Source: DASQMT01 sp963835735 (GTDB lineage Bacteria > Actinomycetota > Thermoleophilia > Solirubrobacterales > Solirubrobacteraceae). Taken from it: 64,000 bases of DNA. Both the position numbers and the translations under genes were made by a program. This document shows, piece after piece, positions 24,702-32,270 of the stretch (positions are counted from its first letter, which is position 1; every line of letters begins with the position of its first letter). The notes beneath the pieces are model-generated. The model searched no databases and was not told where the DNA came from. It saw only the letters and a program-made list of their open reading frames with translations. The stretch spans positions 434,001-498,000 of the forward strand of contig CAWIGP010000007.1 of assembly GCA_963835735.1 (NCBI GenBank). Reading direction: 5' to 3'.

Positions 24702-26162
24702 ATGAGTGACGAGGGCCACGAGCTCTCGCAGGTTCTGCTCGACCGGCGGCGCAAGCTCGACGATCTGCGCGCGGCCGGGATCGATCCGTTCCCGTACGCG
24801 TTCCCCGGCGTCCAGCCGATCGCGGAGGTCAAGGCGCCGCACGAGCAGCTCGCGGCCGGCGAGGAGACCGATCACCGCGCCCGCATCGCGGGGCGCCTGG
24901 CCGCGCGCCGCGGCCAGGGCAAGGCGGCGTTCCTCGACGTGGTCGACCGCAGCGGCAGGATGCAGCTGCACGCGCGCGCCGACATTCTCGGCGAGGACGC
25001 GCTCGCGCGGCTGCTCCAGCTCGACCTCGGCGACCTGATCGGCGCCGACGGCACCGTGTTCCGCACCAGACGCGGCGAGCTGTCGCTCAGGCTCGACGAC
25101 TTCACGCTGCTGGCGAAGTCGCTGCGCCCGCCGCCGGAGAAGCACCACGGGCTCGCGGACGTCGAGACGCGCCACCGCCACCGCGAGGTCGACCTGCTCT
25201 CCAACGAGGAGACGCGAGCGGTCTTCATCACCCGTGCCAAGGTGACCGCCGCGATCCGGCGCTTCCTCGACGCCGCGGGCTTCGTCGAGGTCGAGACGCC
25301 GGTGCTGCAGCCGATCTACGGCGGCGCGGCGGCGCGGCCGTTCGTCACCCACCACAACCAGCTCAACCGCGACTTCTACCTCCGGATCGCGACCGAGCTC
25401 TACCTCAAGCGGCTGATCGTCGGCGGGCTGGAGCGCGTCTACGAGATCGGCAAGAACTTCCGCAACGAGGGCGTCTCCTTCAAGCACAACCCCGAGTTCA
25501 CGGTGCTCGAGTGGTACGAGGCGTACGCCGACTACGAGGACGTCGCGCGTCGCTGTGAGGCGCTCGTCGCGTATGTCGCGGAGGCGGCCGGCTACGACGG
25601 CGGGCTGGACTTCTCGGCGCCGTGGCGGCGCGAGACGCTGGCCGGCGCGATCGGCTCCCGCGCCAAGATCGACATCCTCGCGGACCGGACGTTCGACTCG
25701 CTGGCCGCGGCGATCCGCGAGCAGGGCCACGAAGTGCCCGCGAACGAGGAGACCTGGGGCCAGCTCGTCGACCACCTGCTGTCGAAGTTCGTCGAGCCGG
25801 AGCTCATCCAGCCCACGTTCCTGCTCGACTACCCGGTGGAGATCTCGCCGCTGGCCAAGCGGCACCGCTCCGAGCCCGGGCTTACCGAGCGGTGGGAGGC
25901 GTTCGCCGACGGGATCGAGTTCGCCAACGCTTTCACCGAGCTCAACGATCCCGACGACCAGCGCGCGCGCTTCGAGCAGCAGAGCCGCTACGCGGCCGAG
26001 GGCGACGAGGAGGCACATCCCGTCGACGAGGCGTTCCTGCAGGCGCTGGAGTACGGGATGCCGCCGACCGGCGGGATCGGGATCGGGATCGACCGCCTCG
26101 TGATGCTCATGACCGGGCAGCAGACGATCCGCGAGGTCGTGTTGTTCCCCGCTATGCGCTGA
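24702..26162 (+). CDS. lysS: Lysyl-tRNA synthetase, class II
   Basis: LysS charges tRNA-Lys with lysine. The protein has 486 residues, the normal length. An N-terminal OB-fold anticodon domain (about 40-150) leads to the class II core: motif 1 around VEVETPVLQPIYGG, motif 2 FRNEGVSFKHNPEFT followed by EWYEAYADY, and motif 3 GIGIGIDRLVML with the ATP-binding Arg. KRLIVGGLERVYEIGKNF precedes motif 2, as expected. It is in operon position with greA. A T-tailed hairpin and leader separate it from clpC. Confidence 0.97.
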   Translation: MSDEGHELSQVLLDRRRKLDDLRAAGIDPFPYAFPGVQPIAEVKAPHEQLAAGEETDHRARIAGRLAARRGQGKAAFLDVVDRSGRMQLHARADILGEDALARLLQLDLGDLIGADGTVFRTRRGELSLRLDDFTLLAKSLRPPPEKHHGLADVETRHRHREVDLLSNEETRAVFITRAKVTAAIRRFLDAAGFVEVETPVLQPIYGGAAARPFVTHHNQLNRDFYLRIATELYLKRLIVGGLERVYEIGKNFRNEGVSFKHNPEFTVLEWYEAYADYEDVARRCEALVAYVAEAAGYDGGLDFSAPWRRETLAGAIGSRAKIDILADRTFDSLAAAIREQGHEVPANEETWGQLVDHLLSKFVEPELIQPTFLLDYPVEISPLAKRHRSEPGLTERWEAFADGIEFANAFTELNDPDDQRARFEQQSRYAAEGDEEAHPVDEAFLQALEYGMPPTGGIGIGIDRLVMLMTGQQTIREVVLFPAMR

Positions 26163-26209
26163 TAGCGAAACCGGCTCGCACGGCACTCTGCGGGGGCCGA
26201 ACCCCTTGG

Positions 26210-26215
26210 TAGACT
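26210..26215 (+). promoter_or_regulatory. Possible -10 box for a clpC leader
   Basis: TAGACT stands in the gap after lysS, about 20 bases before the long T-tailed hairpin. No convincing -35 hexamer is seen at 16-18 bases. If used, the transcript would start near 26222 and pass through the hairpin before reaching clpC. Confidence 0.3.
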
Positions 26216-26235
26216 GACCCATGGCCGTCAGCCAT

Positions 26236-26300
26236 CCCCGACTTCGCTCATCCGACCCGGCTTCCGTGCCGAATACAGGGATGCGAGGCGGGGCTTTTTT
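26236..26300 (+). terminator. Long T-tailed hairpin between lysS and clpC
   Basis: A bulged stem pairs CCCCG..CTTCGC..CATCC with GGATGCGAGGCGGGG. It encloses a small CGGC/GCCG hairpin and ends in six T residues (26295-26300). It can terminate lysS transcription. Because TAGACT lies just upstream and clpC starts 105 bases later, it could also act as an attenuator of clpC. Confidence 0.65.
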
Positions 26301-26405
26301 GTCTTCCGGCTCGTACCGGATTCCAGCCCTCCAACCCGTCCAGAGAACACCGAATAGACCGAGCGCTAGGGCAGACACTTAGCAGGAAGGAAGCACAGCG
26401 CCACC

Positions 26406-29009
26406 ATGTTCGAGCGATTTACAGAGCGAGCCCGTCAGGTGGTCGTCCTCGCCCAGGAGGAGGCGCGGACGCTGAAGCACAACTACATCGGGACCGAGCA
26501 CATCCTGCTCGGCCTCCTGCGCGAGGAGGAGGGCCTTGCGGCCCGAGTCCTCGAGAGCCTCGACATCACCGTCGAGCGTGTGCGCGCCCAGGTCGTGCGC
26601 ATCGTCGGCTCCGGTGAAGAGGTCACCTCCGGTCAGATCCCGTTCACCCCGCGCGCCAAGAAGGTGCTGGAGCTCGCGCTCCGCGAGGCGCTCTCGCTGG
26701 GGCACAACTACATCGGCACCGAGCACATCCTGCTGGGCCTGGTGCGCGAGAACGAGGGCGTGGCCGCGCGCATCCTGCTCGACTTCGACGCCGACTCGGA
26801 GAAGATCCGCAACGAGGTCATCCGCATGCTGTCCGGTCCCGGCGGGCGCCGCCAGGGCTCCGGCCAGGGCGCGGGGGCCGCGGCCGCCGGCGGTGCGGCC
26901 GGCCAGGGTGAGGGCAAGAAGTCCTCGAAGCTGCTCGACCAGTTCGGGCGCAACCTGACCAAGCTGGCCGCCGAGGGCAAGCTCGACCCCGTCGTGGGCC
27001 GGGAGACCGAGATCGAGCGGATCATGCAGATCCTCTCGCGCCGCACCAAGAACAATCCGGTCCTGGTCGGGGAGCCCGGCGTCGGGAAGACCGCCGTCGT
27101 CGAGGGCCTCGCCCAGCGGATCACCAACGGCGACGTGCCGGAGCTGCTGAAGAACAAGCAGATCTACACGCTCGACCTGGCGGCGCTGGTCGCGGGCTCC
27201 AAGTACCGCGGCGAGTTCGAGGAGCGCCTGAAGAAGGTGATGAAGGAGATCACCCAGCGCGGCGACATCATCCTGTTCATCGACGAGCTCCACAACCTCG
27301 TCGGCGCGGGTGCCGCCGAGGGCGCGATCGACGCCGCGTCGATCCTCAAGCCGGCGCTGGCGCGCGGTGAGCTGCAGACCGTCGGCGCGACGACGCTCGA
27401 CGAGTACCGCAAGTACCTGGAGCGCGACTCCGCCCTGGAGCGGCGCTTCCAGAAGATCACCGTCGACCAGCCGTCGCTCGAGGAGTGCGTGCAGATCCTC
27501 AAGGGCCTGCGCGACCGCTACGAGGCGCACCACAAGGTCAACATCACCGACGAGGCCCTGGAGGCCGCCGCCGAGCTGGCCGACCGCTACATCTCCGACA
27601 GGTTCCTGCCGGACAAGGCGATCGACCTGATCGACGAGGCCGCCTCGCGCATGCGCATCAAGTCGATGTCCTCCCCGCCCGTGTACCGGGAGCTCGAGGA
27701 GGAGATCGAGACGACGCGGCGCGAGAAGGAGGCCGCGATCGAGAACCAGGAGTTCGAGAAGGCGGCGCAGCTGCGCGACGCCGAGCGGCGCCTGACCAAC
27801 AAGAAGCGCGAGCTCGAGGACGCCTGGGAGTCGGGCGAGAGCGGCGAGCGGCCCTCGATCGGCGAGGAGGAGATCGCGGACATCGTCTCGATGTGGACGG
27901 GCATCCCGGTCTTCAAGCTCACCGAGGCCGAGACCCAGAAGCTGATGCGGATGGAGGACGAGCTGCACAAGCGCGTCATCGGTCAGCACCAGGCGATCGA
28001 GGTCATCTCCAAGGCGATCCGGCGCTCCCGTGCCGGTCTGAAGGACCCGAAGCGGCCGACCGGCTCGTTCGTGTTCCTCGGCCCGTCGGGCGTGGGCAAG
28101 ACCGAGCTGGCGCGGACGCTGGCGGAGTTCCTCTTCGGCGACGAGGAGGCGATGGTCCGGATCGACATGTCGGAGTACATGGAGAAGCACGCCGTGTCCC
28201 GGCTCGTCGGCTCGCCGCCCGGCTACGTCGGCTACGACGAGGGCGGCCAGCTCACCGAGGCGGTGCGGCGCAAGCCGTACTCCGTGCTCCTGCTCGACGA
28301 GATCGAGAAGGCGCACCCGGACGTCTTCAACATCCTCCTGCAGATCCTGGAGGACGGGCGGCTCACCGATTCGCAGGGCCGCACGGTCGACTTCCGTCAC
28401 GCCATCGTGATCATGACCTCCAACATCGGGGCGTCGGAGATCGCGCGCAACACGCCGCTGGGCTTCTCCGTCGGCGACGCGGAGCACGGCATGACGTACG
28501 ACGACATGAAGAACCGGGTCATGGGTGAGCTCAAGAAGGTCTTCCGGCCCGAGTTCCTCAACCGGATCGACGACGTCATCGTGTTCCACAAGCTGCAGAA
28601 GGAGGAGATCAAGCAGATCGTCGACCTCCTGCTGCGCCGCATCCGCGGGTCGCTCGCCGAGCGCGACCTGCAGCTGGAGCTCTCCGAGCCGGCCGAGGAC
28701 TTCCTCGTCGAGAAGGGCTGGGACCCGGCGATGGGCGCTCGCCCGCTGCGCCGGGCGATCCAGCGCTACATCGAGGACCCGCTGGCCGACTTCGTGCTCA
28801 AGTCCGAGTTGGTGGCCGGCGCGACCGTGATGGTCGAGCCGGCGCCCGAGGGCGACGAGCGCGAGATGATCCTCTCGATCGTCAAGCCCGAGAAGCCGGT
28901 GCCGGCCGCGGTCGGCGCACGCGAGGGCGGCGGCGACGAGGAGAAGGGCGGCGGCGACGACACCGGCGCGATCGACCAGCCGGCGGTCGAGCAGCCCGAC
29001 GAGGGCTGA
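26406..29009 (+). CDS. clpC: ATP-dependent Clp protease ATPase subunit ClpC
   Basis: ClpC unfolds substrates for the ClpP protease. The protein has 867 residues. Two Clp_N repeats (1-145; RARQVVVLAQEEARTL and the second ARKVLELALREAL-type unit), a Gly/Ala-rich linker, a first AAA domain with Walker A GEPGVGKT (about 222), a middle UVR-like coiled coil (EFEKAAQLRDAERRL), and a second AAA domain with Walker A GPSGVGKT (about 559) are all present. The C-terminal LGF-type ClpP loop appears within the second AAA domain. The tail is Gly/Asp/Glu-rich. AGGAAGGA precedes ATG 26406. A perfect hairpin follows the gene. Confidence 0.97.
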   Translation: MFERFTERARQVVVLAQEEARTLKHNYIGTEHILLGLLREEEGLAARVLESLDITVERVRAQVVRIVGSGEEVTSGQIPFTPRAKKVLELALREALSLGHNYIGTEHILLGLVRENEGVAARILLDFDADSEKIRNEVIRMLSGPGGRRQGSGQGAGAAAAGGAAGQGEGKKSSKLLDQFGRNLTKLAAEGKLDPVVGRETEIERIMQILSRRTKNNPVLVGEPGVGKTAVVEGLAQRITNGDVPELLKNKQIYTLDLAALVAGSKYRGEFEERLKKVMKEITQRGDIILFIDELHNLVGAGAAEGAIDAASILKPALARGELQTVGATTLDEYRKYLERDSALERRFQKITVDQPSLEECVQILKGLRDRYEAHHKVNITDEALEAAAELADRYISDRFLPDKAIDLIDEAASRMRIKSMSSPPVYRELEEEIETTRREKEAAIENQEFEKAAQLRDAERRLTNKKRELEDAWESGESGERPSIGEEEIADIVSMWTGIPVFKLTEAETQKLMRMEDELHKRVIGQHQAIEVISKAIRRSRAGLKDPKRPTGSFVFLGPSGVGKTELARTLAEFLFGDEEAMVRIDMSEYMEKHAVSRLVGSPPGYVGYDEGGQLTEAVRRKPYSVLLLDEIEKAHPDVFNILLQILEDGRLTDSQGRTVDFRHAIVIMTSNIGASEIARNTPLGFSVGDAEHGMTYDDMKNRVMGELKKVFRPEFLNRIDDVIVFHKLQKEEIKQIVDLLLRRIRGSLAERDLQLELSEPAEDFLVEKGWDPAMGARPLRRAIQRYIEDPLADFVLKSELVAGATVMVEPAPEGDEREMILSIVKPEKPVPAAVGAREGGGDEEKGGGDDTGAIDQPAVEQPDEG

Positions 29010-29026
29010 GCGCCAAACGTTCTGCG

Positions 29027-29054
29027 CAACGGGCGCCCTGCGGGGCGCCCGTTG
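29027..29054. terminator. Perfect hairpin between convergent clpC and HAD genes
   Basis: Twelve base pairs, CAACGGGCGCCC (29027-29038) with GGGCGCCCGTTG (29043-29054), carry a TGCG loop. There is no T-run, the usual form in G+C-rich actinomycetes. Its place between two convergent stops suggests a bidirectional terminator. Confidence 0.8.
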
Positions 29055-29060
29055 TCGTAC

Positions 29061-29735
29061 TCAGACCGGGAACTCCTCCTCGAACGTCTCGAGCACGTGA
29101 TCAGCGCCCGCCTCACGTAGGGCGGCGGCGTCGTAGTGCCCTGTCGCCACGGCGATCGCGGTGCAGCCGACGGCGTGCGCGGCCTGGATGTCGAGCGGCG
29201 TGTCGCCGATCACGTAGACCTCGGTGTTCGGAACGTCCTGCCCGAACGTCGCCTCGCCCCGCGCCACCGCCTGGCGCACGATCTCAGGCCGGTCGACGCC
29301 TGCGGTCGCGTACGCGCCGAACGTGAACCAGCGCATCAGGTCGCCCCGGGCGAGCTTGACGAATGCCGCCCCGTCGCCGTTGCCGGTGATCAGCCCGAGC
29401 AGGTGACCCGCGCGGCTGAGCTGCCGCAGCCGGTCCGGCACGCCCGGCAACACGCGATAGCCCTCGCTCTCGGCCACGGTCTCGGGCAGGTGCTCCAGTC
29501 GCCGCTGGATCAGCTGGGCGAGCTCCTGCGGCGAGGGCTTGCGGTGCAGAACGGCCTCGAACGTCTGCGCGCCCACGTCGGGATCGGTCATGCCGGCGTC
29601 GGTGAACTTGCCGATGTCCGCCGGGATCCCGTGCAGCTCCTCGAACGCGAGCCGCCACGCGACCGCACCGGCGCCGCCGGTGCTGACCAGCGTGCCGTCG
29701 ATGTCGAACAAGAGGATGCGGTGTGTGCCGGCCAT
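29061..29735 (-). CDS. HAD-superfamily phosphatase
   Basis: The protein has 224 residues from the ATG at 29735; an upstream ATG would add six. Motif I LLFDIDGTLVSTGG has the nucleophile Asp and acid/base Asp. The helical cap (HGIPADIGKFTDAGMTD) follows, then motif II LGLITGNGDG and motif III/IV VYVIGDTPLDIQAA. The fold is of the phosphoglycolate phosphatase/PGMB type, class I cap. The substrate cannot be told from the sequence. It is convergent with clpC across a strong hairpin. Confidence 0.85.
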   Translation of the reverse strand: MAGTHRILLFDIDGTLVSTGGAGAVAWRLAFEELHGIPADIGKFTDAGMTDPDVGAQTFEAVLHRKPSPQELAQLIQRRLEHLPETVAESEGYRVLPGVPDRLRQLSRAGHLLGLITGNGDGAAFVKLARGDLMRWFTFGAYATAGVDRPEIVRQAVARGEATFGQDVPNTEVYVIGDTPLDIQAAHAVGCTAIAVATGHYDAAALREAGADHVLETFEEEFPV

Positions 29736-29781
29736 GAAACGCGGTTGGAACAAGAAACCCCGTCGCTCCGTCTTAGAGCCT

Positions 29782-29862
29782 ATGCGAGAACAGGGAATCC
29801 CGCCGCTGGTGCTGGCCTACGGGGTCATCGTCGCGCTGCTCCTGCTCGGCGCCCTGCTCTGA
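29782..29862 (+). CDS. Candidate 26-residue membrane peptide
   Basis: ATG 29782 opens a short frame, MREQGIPPLVLAYG, followed by an uninterrupted hydrophobic run (VIVALLLLGALL) to a TGA at 29860. It would be a single-helix small membrane protein. It lies alone on the plus strand, divergent from the HAD gene (46 bases) and convergent with the beta-lactamase-like gene (4 bases). TTAGAG precedes it, but no strong ribosome site does. The clean hydrophobic profile argues for a real gene; its size and the lack of a known family keep this tentative. Confidence 0.4.
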   Translation: MREQGIPPLVLAYGVIVALLLLGALL

Positions 29863-29866
29863 TCGT

Positions 29867-30673
29867 CTAGCGGGTGCGCCGTAGCCCGCGGCCGATATGG
29901 ACGGCCGTCCCGAGCACGCGCCCGTCGAGCCCGCGCAGCAGCCGCCGTGCGACGCCCTCCTGGGTGGCGGCGCCATACCCGTCGGAAGGGTTGTCGCCGG
30001 TCAGAACCACAACCGAGACGCGCAGCCCCGAGTTCGTCAGCAGCGCGGCCTGATGGTCGACCTGGCGCGTGACGCCGCGGCCCCAGCCGCCCTTGAACGC
30101 GATCCGCCAGCCGCGCGGCACCGCGGCGGCGATGCCCCAGCGCTGCTCGGGCACGACGCCGCGCAGCAGGCTCATCGCGTACCCGCGGTGGCGGCGGGGG
30201 ACCAGCCGGTCGATGCGCAGGAACAGCCGCGCCTGGTCGTCGGCGCTGATCGTCGAGCCGCCCCAGACCGAGTGCGGGATGAACTGCCGCATGCCCGCTC
30301 GGCGTCCCAGAGCGCTCAGCGCGGCGAGCCCTACGCGCGCATGGATCGCGCTCGCCGCGTCGTTGTCCGAGCGGCGCACCATCGGGTCCAGCAGCGCCCG
30401 CTCGCTCGCGTGCAGAGCGCGGCGGCGGACGTCCGGGCGGCGCAGATAGGAGACGAGCAGCATCGCCTTGACCACGCTGGCGGAACGGTAGGTGGTGGTC
30501 CCGCGCCAGCTCCAGGAGCGCCGCTGGGTACGCACCGCGAAGCTGACGTCACCCGCGCGCCCCGCGGCGTACGCGCGCGCGTCGGCCATGTGCGGCTTCC
30601 AGTGCGGCGGCGGCGATGCGGACGCCGCGGCGGGAATGGCCAGCGGGAGGAGGAGCAGGGCGACGCGATACAT
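29867..30673 (-). CDS. Secreted class A beta-lactamase-like serine hydrolase
   Basis: The protein has 268 residues. MYRVALLLLPLAIPAAASA is a signal peptide, and the ATG at 30673 is chosen for it. The penicillin-binding fold motifs are readable: SVVK (SxxK nucleophile), SDN in RRSDNDAAS (second motif) and KGGWG in place of KTG. A canonical class A Glu166 ExxLN motif is not evident, so this is more likely a peptidase- or esterase-like relative than a true antibiotic-hydrolysing enzyme. Similar proteins are common in actinomycetes. It acts outside the membrane on cell-wall or beta-lactam-like substrates, which is inference. Confidence 0.75.
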   Translation of the reverse strand: MYRVALLLLPLAIPAAASASPPPHWKPHMADARAYAAGRAGDVSFAVRTQRRSWSWRGTTTYRSASVVKAMLLVSYLRRPDVRRRALHASERALLDPMVRRSDNDAASAIHARVGLAALSALGRRAGMRQFIPHSVWGGSTISADDQARLFLRIDRLVPRRHRGYAMSLLRGVVPEQRWGIAAAVPRGWRIAFKGGWGRGVTRQVDHQAALLTNSGLRVSVVVLTGDNPSDGYGAATQEGVARRLLRGLDGRVLGTAVHIGRGLRRTR

Positions 30674-30700
30674 CGCGGCGGAGGCTAGCCTTCGAGGCAG

Positions 30701-30799
30701 GTGAGCGACCTGCGGACGCTGACGCCGGCGGAGAGCGGCACGCTCGAGGGGACGTTTCCGCCCGCCTCGGTGATCGAGCTGGGGCGGCGAGTCGCCTAG
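30701..30799 (+). CDS. Possible 32-residue peptide or truncated gene start
   Basis: A GTG frame reads VSDLRTLTPAESG and continues to a TAG at 30797-30799. The stop lies at the left boundary of the 164-bp palindrome. It may be a leader peptide for the PLP enzyme or the 5' remnant of a gene cut by the palindrome. No homologue is recognised and the ribosome site is weak. Confidence 0.2.
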   Translation: MSDLRTLTPAESGTLEGTFPPASVIELGRRVA

Positions 30800-30961
30800 T
30801 GGCCCTTCTCGCAACATTCCACCCCAAATCGGCGACCGCTGATCGCCGCCTGGCGGCGTCCTCGGTCGGGGCAATAGCGCTGCTATTGCACCCTCCCTGC
30901 GTCCTTGCCAGGCGCCGCCAGCGGCCGGTCTTTCGGGTGCAACGTCACGAGAAGGACCACT
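30798..30961. repeat. 164-bp imperfect palindrome upstream of the PLP enzyme
   Basis: The outer 27 bases at each end pair at 22 positions (AGTGGCCCTTCTCG at the left facing CGAGAAGGACCACT at the right). The next arms (about 30831-30858 and 30901-30930) are again mutually complementary around GCCGCCTGGCGGCG/GCCAGGCGCCGCC. The exact centre is a hairpin GCAATAG/CTATTGC (30871-30889). All three layers share one axis near 30880. The right arm contains the likely ribosome site (GAGAAGGA) of the gene at 30966. It may be a foldback mobile element or a structured 5' leader. Confidence 0.75.
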
Positions 30962-30965
30962 GACG

Positions 30966-32054
30966 ATGGGTCCGTCCACGCGCGCGGTCCACGCGGGCCT
31001 GCCGCCCGCCGCGCAGGGCGAGCCGCTGACGCCCAGCCCCGTCTTCGCCGCCCCATTTCACCTCCGGGGCGTCGCCGATGCGGCGGAGTTCGGCTACGGG
31101 CGCGACGGCAACCCCACGTGGTCGGCGGTGGAGGGCGCGCTCGGCGCGCTGGAGGATGCCGAGAGCGTGCTGTTCTCCTCCGGGATGGCCGCAACGTGCG
31201 CGCTGCTCGAGCCGGTGCTCGGCGCGGGCGACGTGCTCGTCGCGACACGCGACGGCTACCCGGGCATCCGCGCCGTCGCGGCCGACCGGCTCGCGCCGCG
31301 CGGCGTCGAGGTGCGCCTCGTGCCGACCGACACCGACGCGATCGTCACCGCCTGCGCGGGCGCGACGCTCGTGTGGGTCGAGACCCCGTCGAACCCCGGG
31401 CTCGATGTCTGCGACATCGCGGCGGTCTCCGGAGCCGCGCACGCACACGGCGCCCGGGTCGCCGTCGACAACACGCTCGCCACCCCGCTGGGGCAGCGGC
31501 CGCTGGACCTCGGCGCCGACGCGACCATCTACAGCGCGACGAAGGCGCTCGCCGGCCACTCCGACCTGGTCCTCGGGGCGGTCGGGGTGCGCGACGCGGC
31601 ATGGGCGGAGGCGCTGCGCGCGCACCGCCGGCAGGGTGGCGCGATCGCAGGGCCGTTCGAGGCGTGGCTGCTCCATCGCTCGCTCGCGACGCTCGCGCTG
31701 CGGCTGGAACGTCAGAGTGCGAACGCATTGGCCCTCGCGGACTTTCTGCGCGGGCGATCCGACGTGAGCGACGTGCGCCACCCGGGCCGGCATGCGACGG
31801 CGGCTCGTCAGATGCGCCTCGCCGGGCCGCTCGTCGGCTTCACGCTCGACGGCGCGGAGCGTGCGCAGCGCTTCCTCGGCGGGCTCGAACTGGTCGCCGA
31901 GGCGACCAGTTTCGGTGGCGTGCACTCGACCGCCGAGCGGCGCGCGCGCTGGGGAACGGACGCCGTAGCGGACGGTTTCATCCGGTTTTCCGCCGGTTGC
32001 GAGGACATTGACGACCTGCTCGACGACGTCAAGCAGGCGCTCGCCAGGATATGA
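30966..32054 (+). CDS. Transsulfuration-family PLP enzyme (cystathionine gamma-synthase/lyase-like)
   Basis: The protein has 362 residues. STRAVHAGLPP at the start, GYGRDGNPTWSAVEGALGALE, FSSGMAATCALLEPVL, WVETPSNPGLDVCDI, VAVDNTLATPL and SATKALAGHSDL (Schiff-base Lys) form the full Cys/Met-metabolism PLP fold. C-terminally, SFGGVHSTAERRARWG and IRFSAGCEDIDDLLDD are typical. The enzyme would make or cleave cystathionine or a related gamma-substituted amino acid. The exact reaction cannot be fixed. Its ribosome site lies inside a long palindrome, and a perfect hairpin abuts its stop, so the gene is a self-contained unit between two structured elements. Confidence 0.88.
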   Translation: MGPSTRAVHAGLPPAAQGEPLTPSPVFAAPFHLRGVADAAEFGYGRDGNPTWSAVEGALGALEDAESVLFSSGMAATCALLEPVLGAGDVLVATRDGYPGIRAVAADRLAPRGVEVRLVPTDTDAIVTACAGATLVWVETPSNPGLDVCDIAAVSGAAHAHGARVAVDNTLATPLGQRPLDLGADATIYSATKALAGHSDLVLGAVGVRDAAWAEALRAHRRQGGAIAGPFEAWLLHRSLATLALRLERQSANALALADFLRGRSDVSDVRHPGRHATAARQMRLAGPLVGFTLDGAERAQRFLGGLELVAEATSFGGVHSTAERRARWGTDAVADGFIRFSAGCEDIDDLLDDVKQALARI

Positions 32055-32082
32055 GAGGGGCCCGCCGCCGGGCGGGCCCCTC
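32055..32082 (+). terminator. Terminator hairpin directly after the PLP enzyme stop
   Basis: A perfect 12-base stem, GAGGGGCCCGCC (32055-32066) with GGCGGGCCCCTC (32071-32082), has a GCCG loop and starts at the base after the TGA. TCTTGTCC follows, a weak T-tail. Confidence 0.85.
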
Positions 32083-32219
32083 TTGTCCACGCGAAAGCAC
32101 AGGGTCCGGGGGTCGGGGGACGACCTGCGCCGTTCGGTGCGACCTCCATGTCGCGGCGGCGCTCCGAGGTCTGGAAGGTCCATCTGAGCGCCGCAGAACC
32201 TGATCATGCAGCCACGACC

Positions 32220-32259
32220 TTGGCGAGACCTTGGCGTGTGCTTGGGCAGCGGGTACCGT
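32220..32259 (+). promoter_or_regulatory. Heptameric direct repeats and -10 box before the SARP-type regulator
   Basis: TTGGCGA (32220), TTGGCGT (32231) and TTGGGCA (32242) are spaced exactly 11 bases apart, followed by TACCGT (32254-32259) as a -10 candidate. SARP/AfsR activators are known to bind heptamers at 11-base spacing just upstream of the -10 element. The gene behind the site encodes such a domain, suggesting autoregulation. The transcript would start within about 10 bases of the ATG. Confidence 0.65.
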
Positions 32260-32270
32260 CTCCAGCGACC

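Noticed and set aside
26221..26382. A 53-codon frame with ATG just after the TAGACT box
   Set aside because: It runs through the long hairpin and T6 run, has no ribosome site, and its translation is low-complexity Ser/Pro/Arg without a recognisable fold.
30701..30799. The 32-codon frame as a confirmed leader peptide
   Set aside because: No regulatory codon run (e.g. Cys or Met) and a weak ribosome site; kept only as a low-confidence feature.
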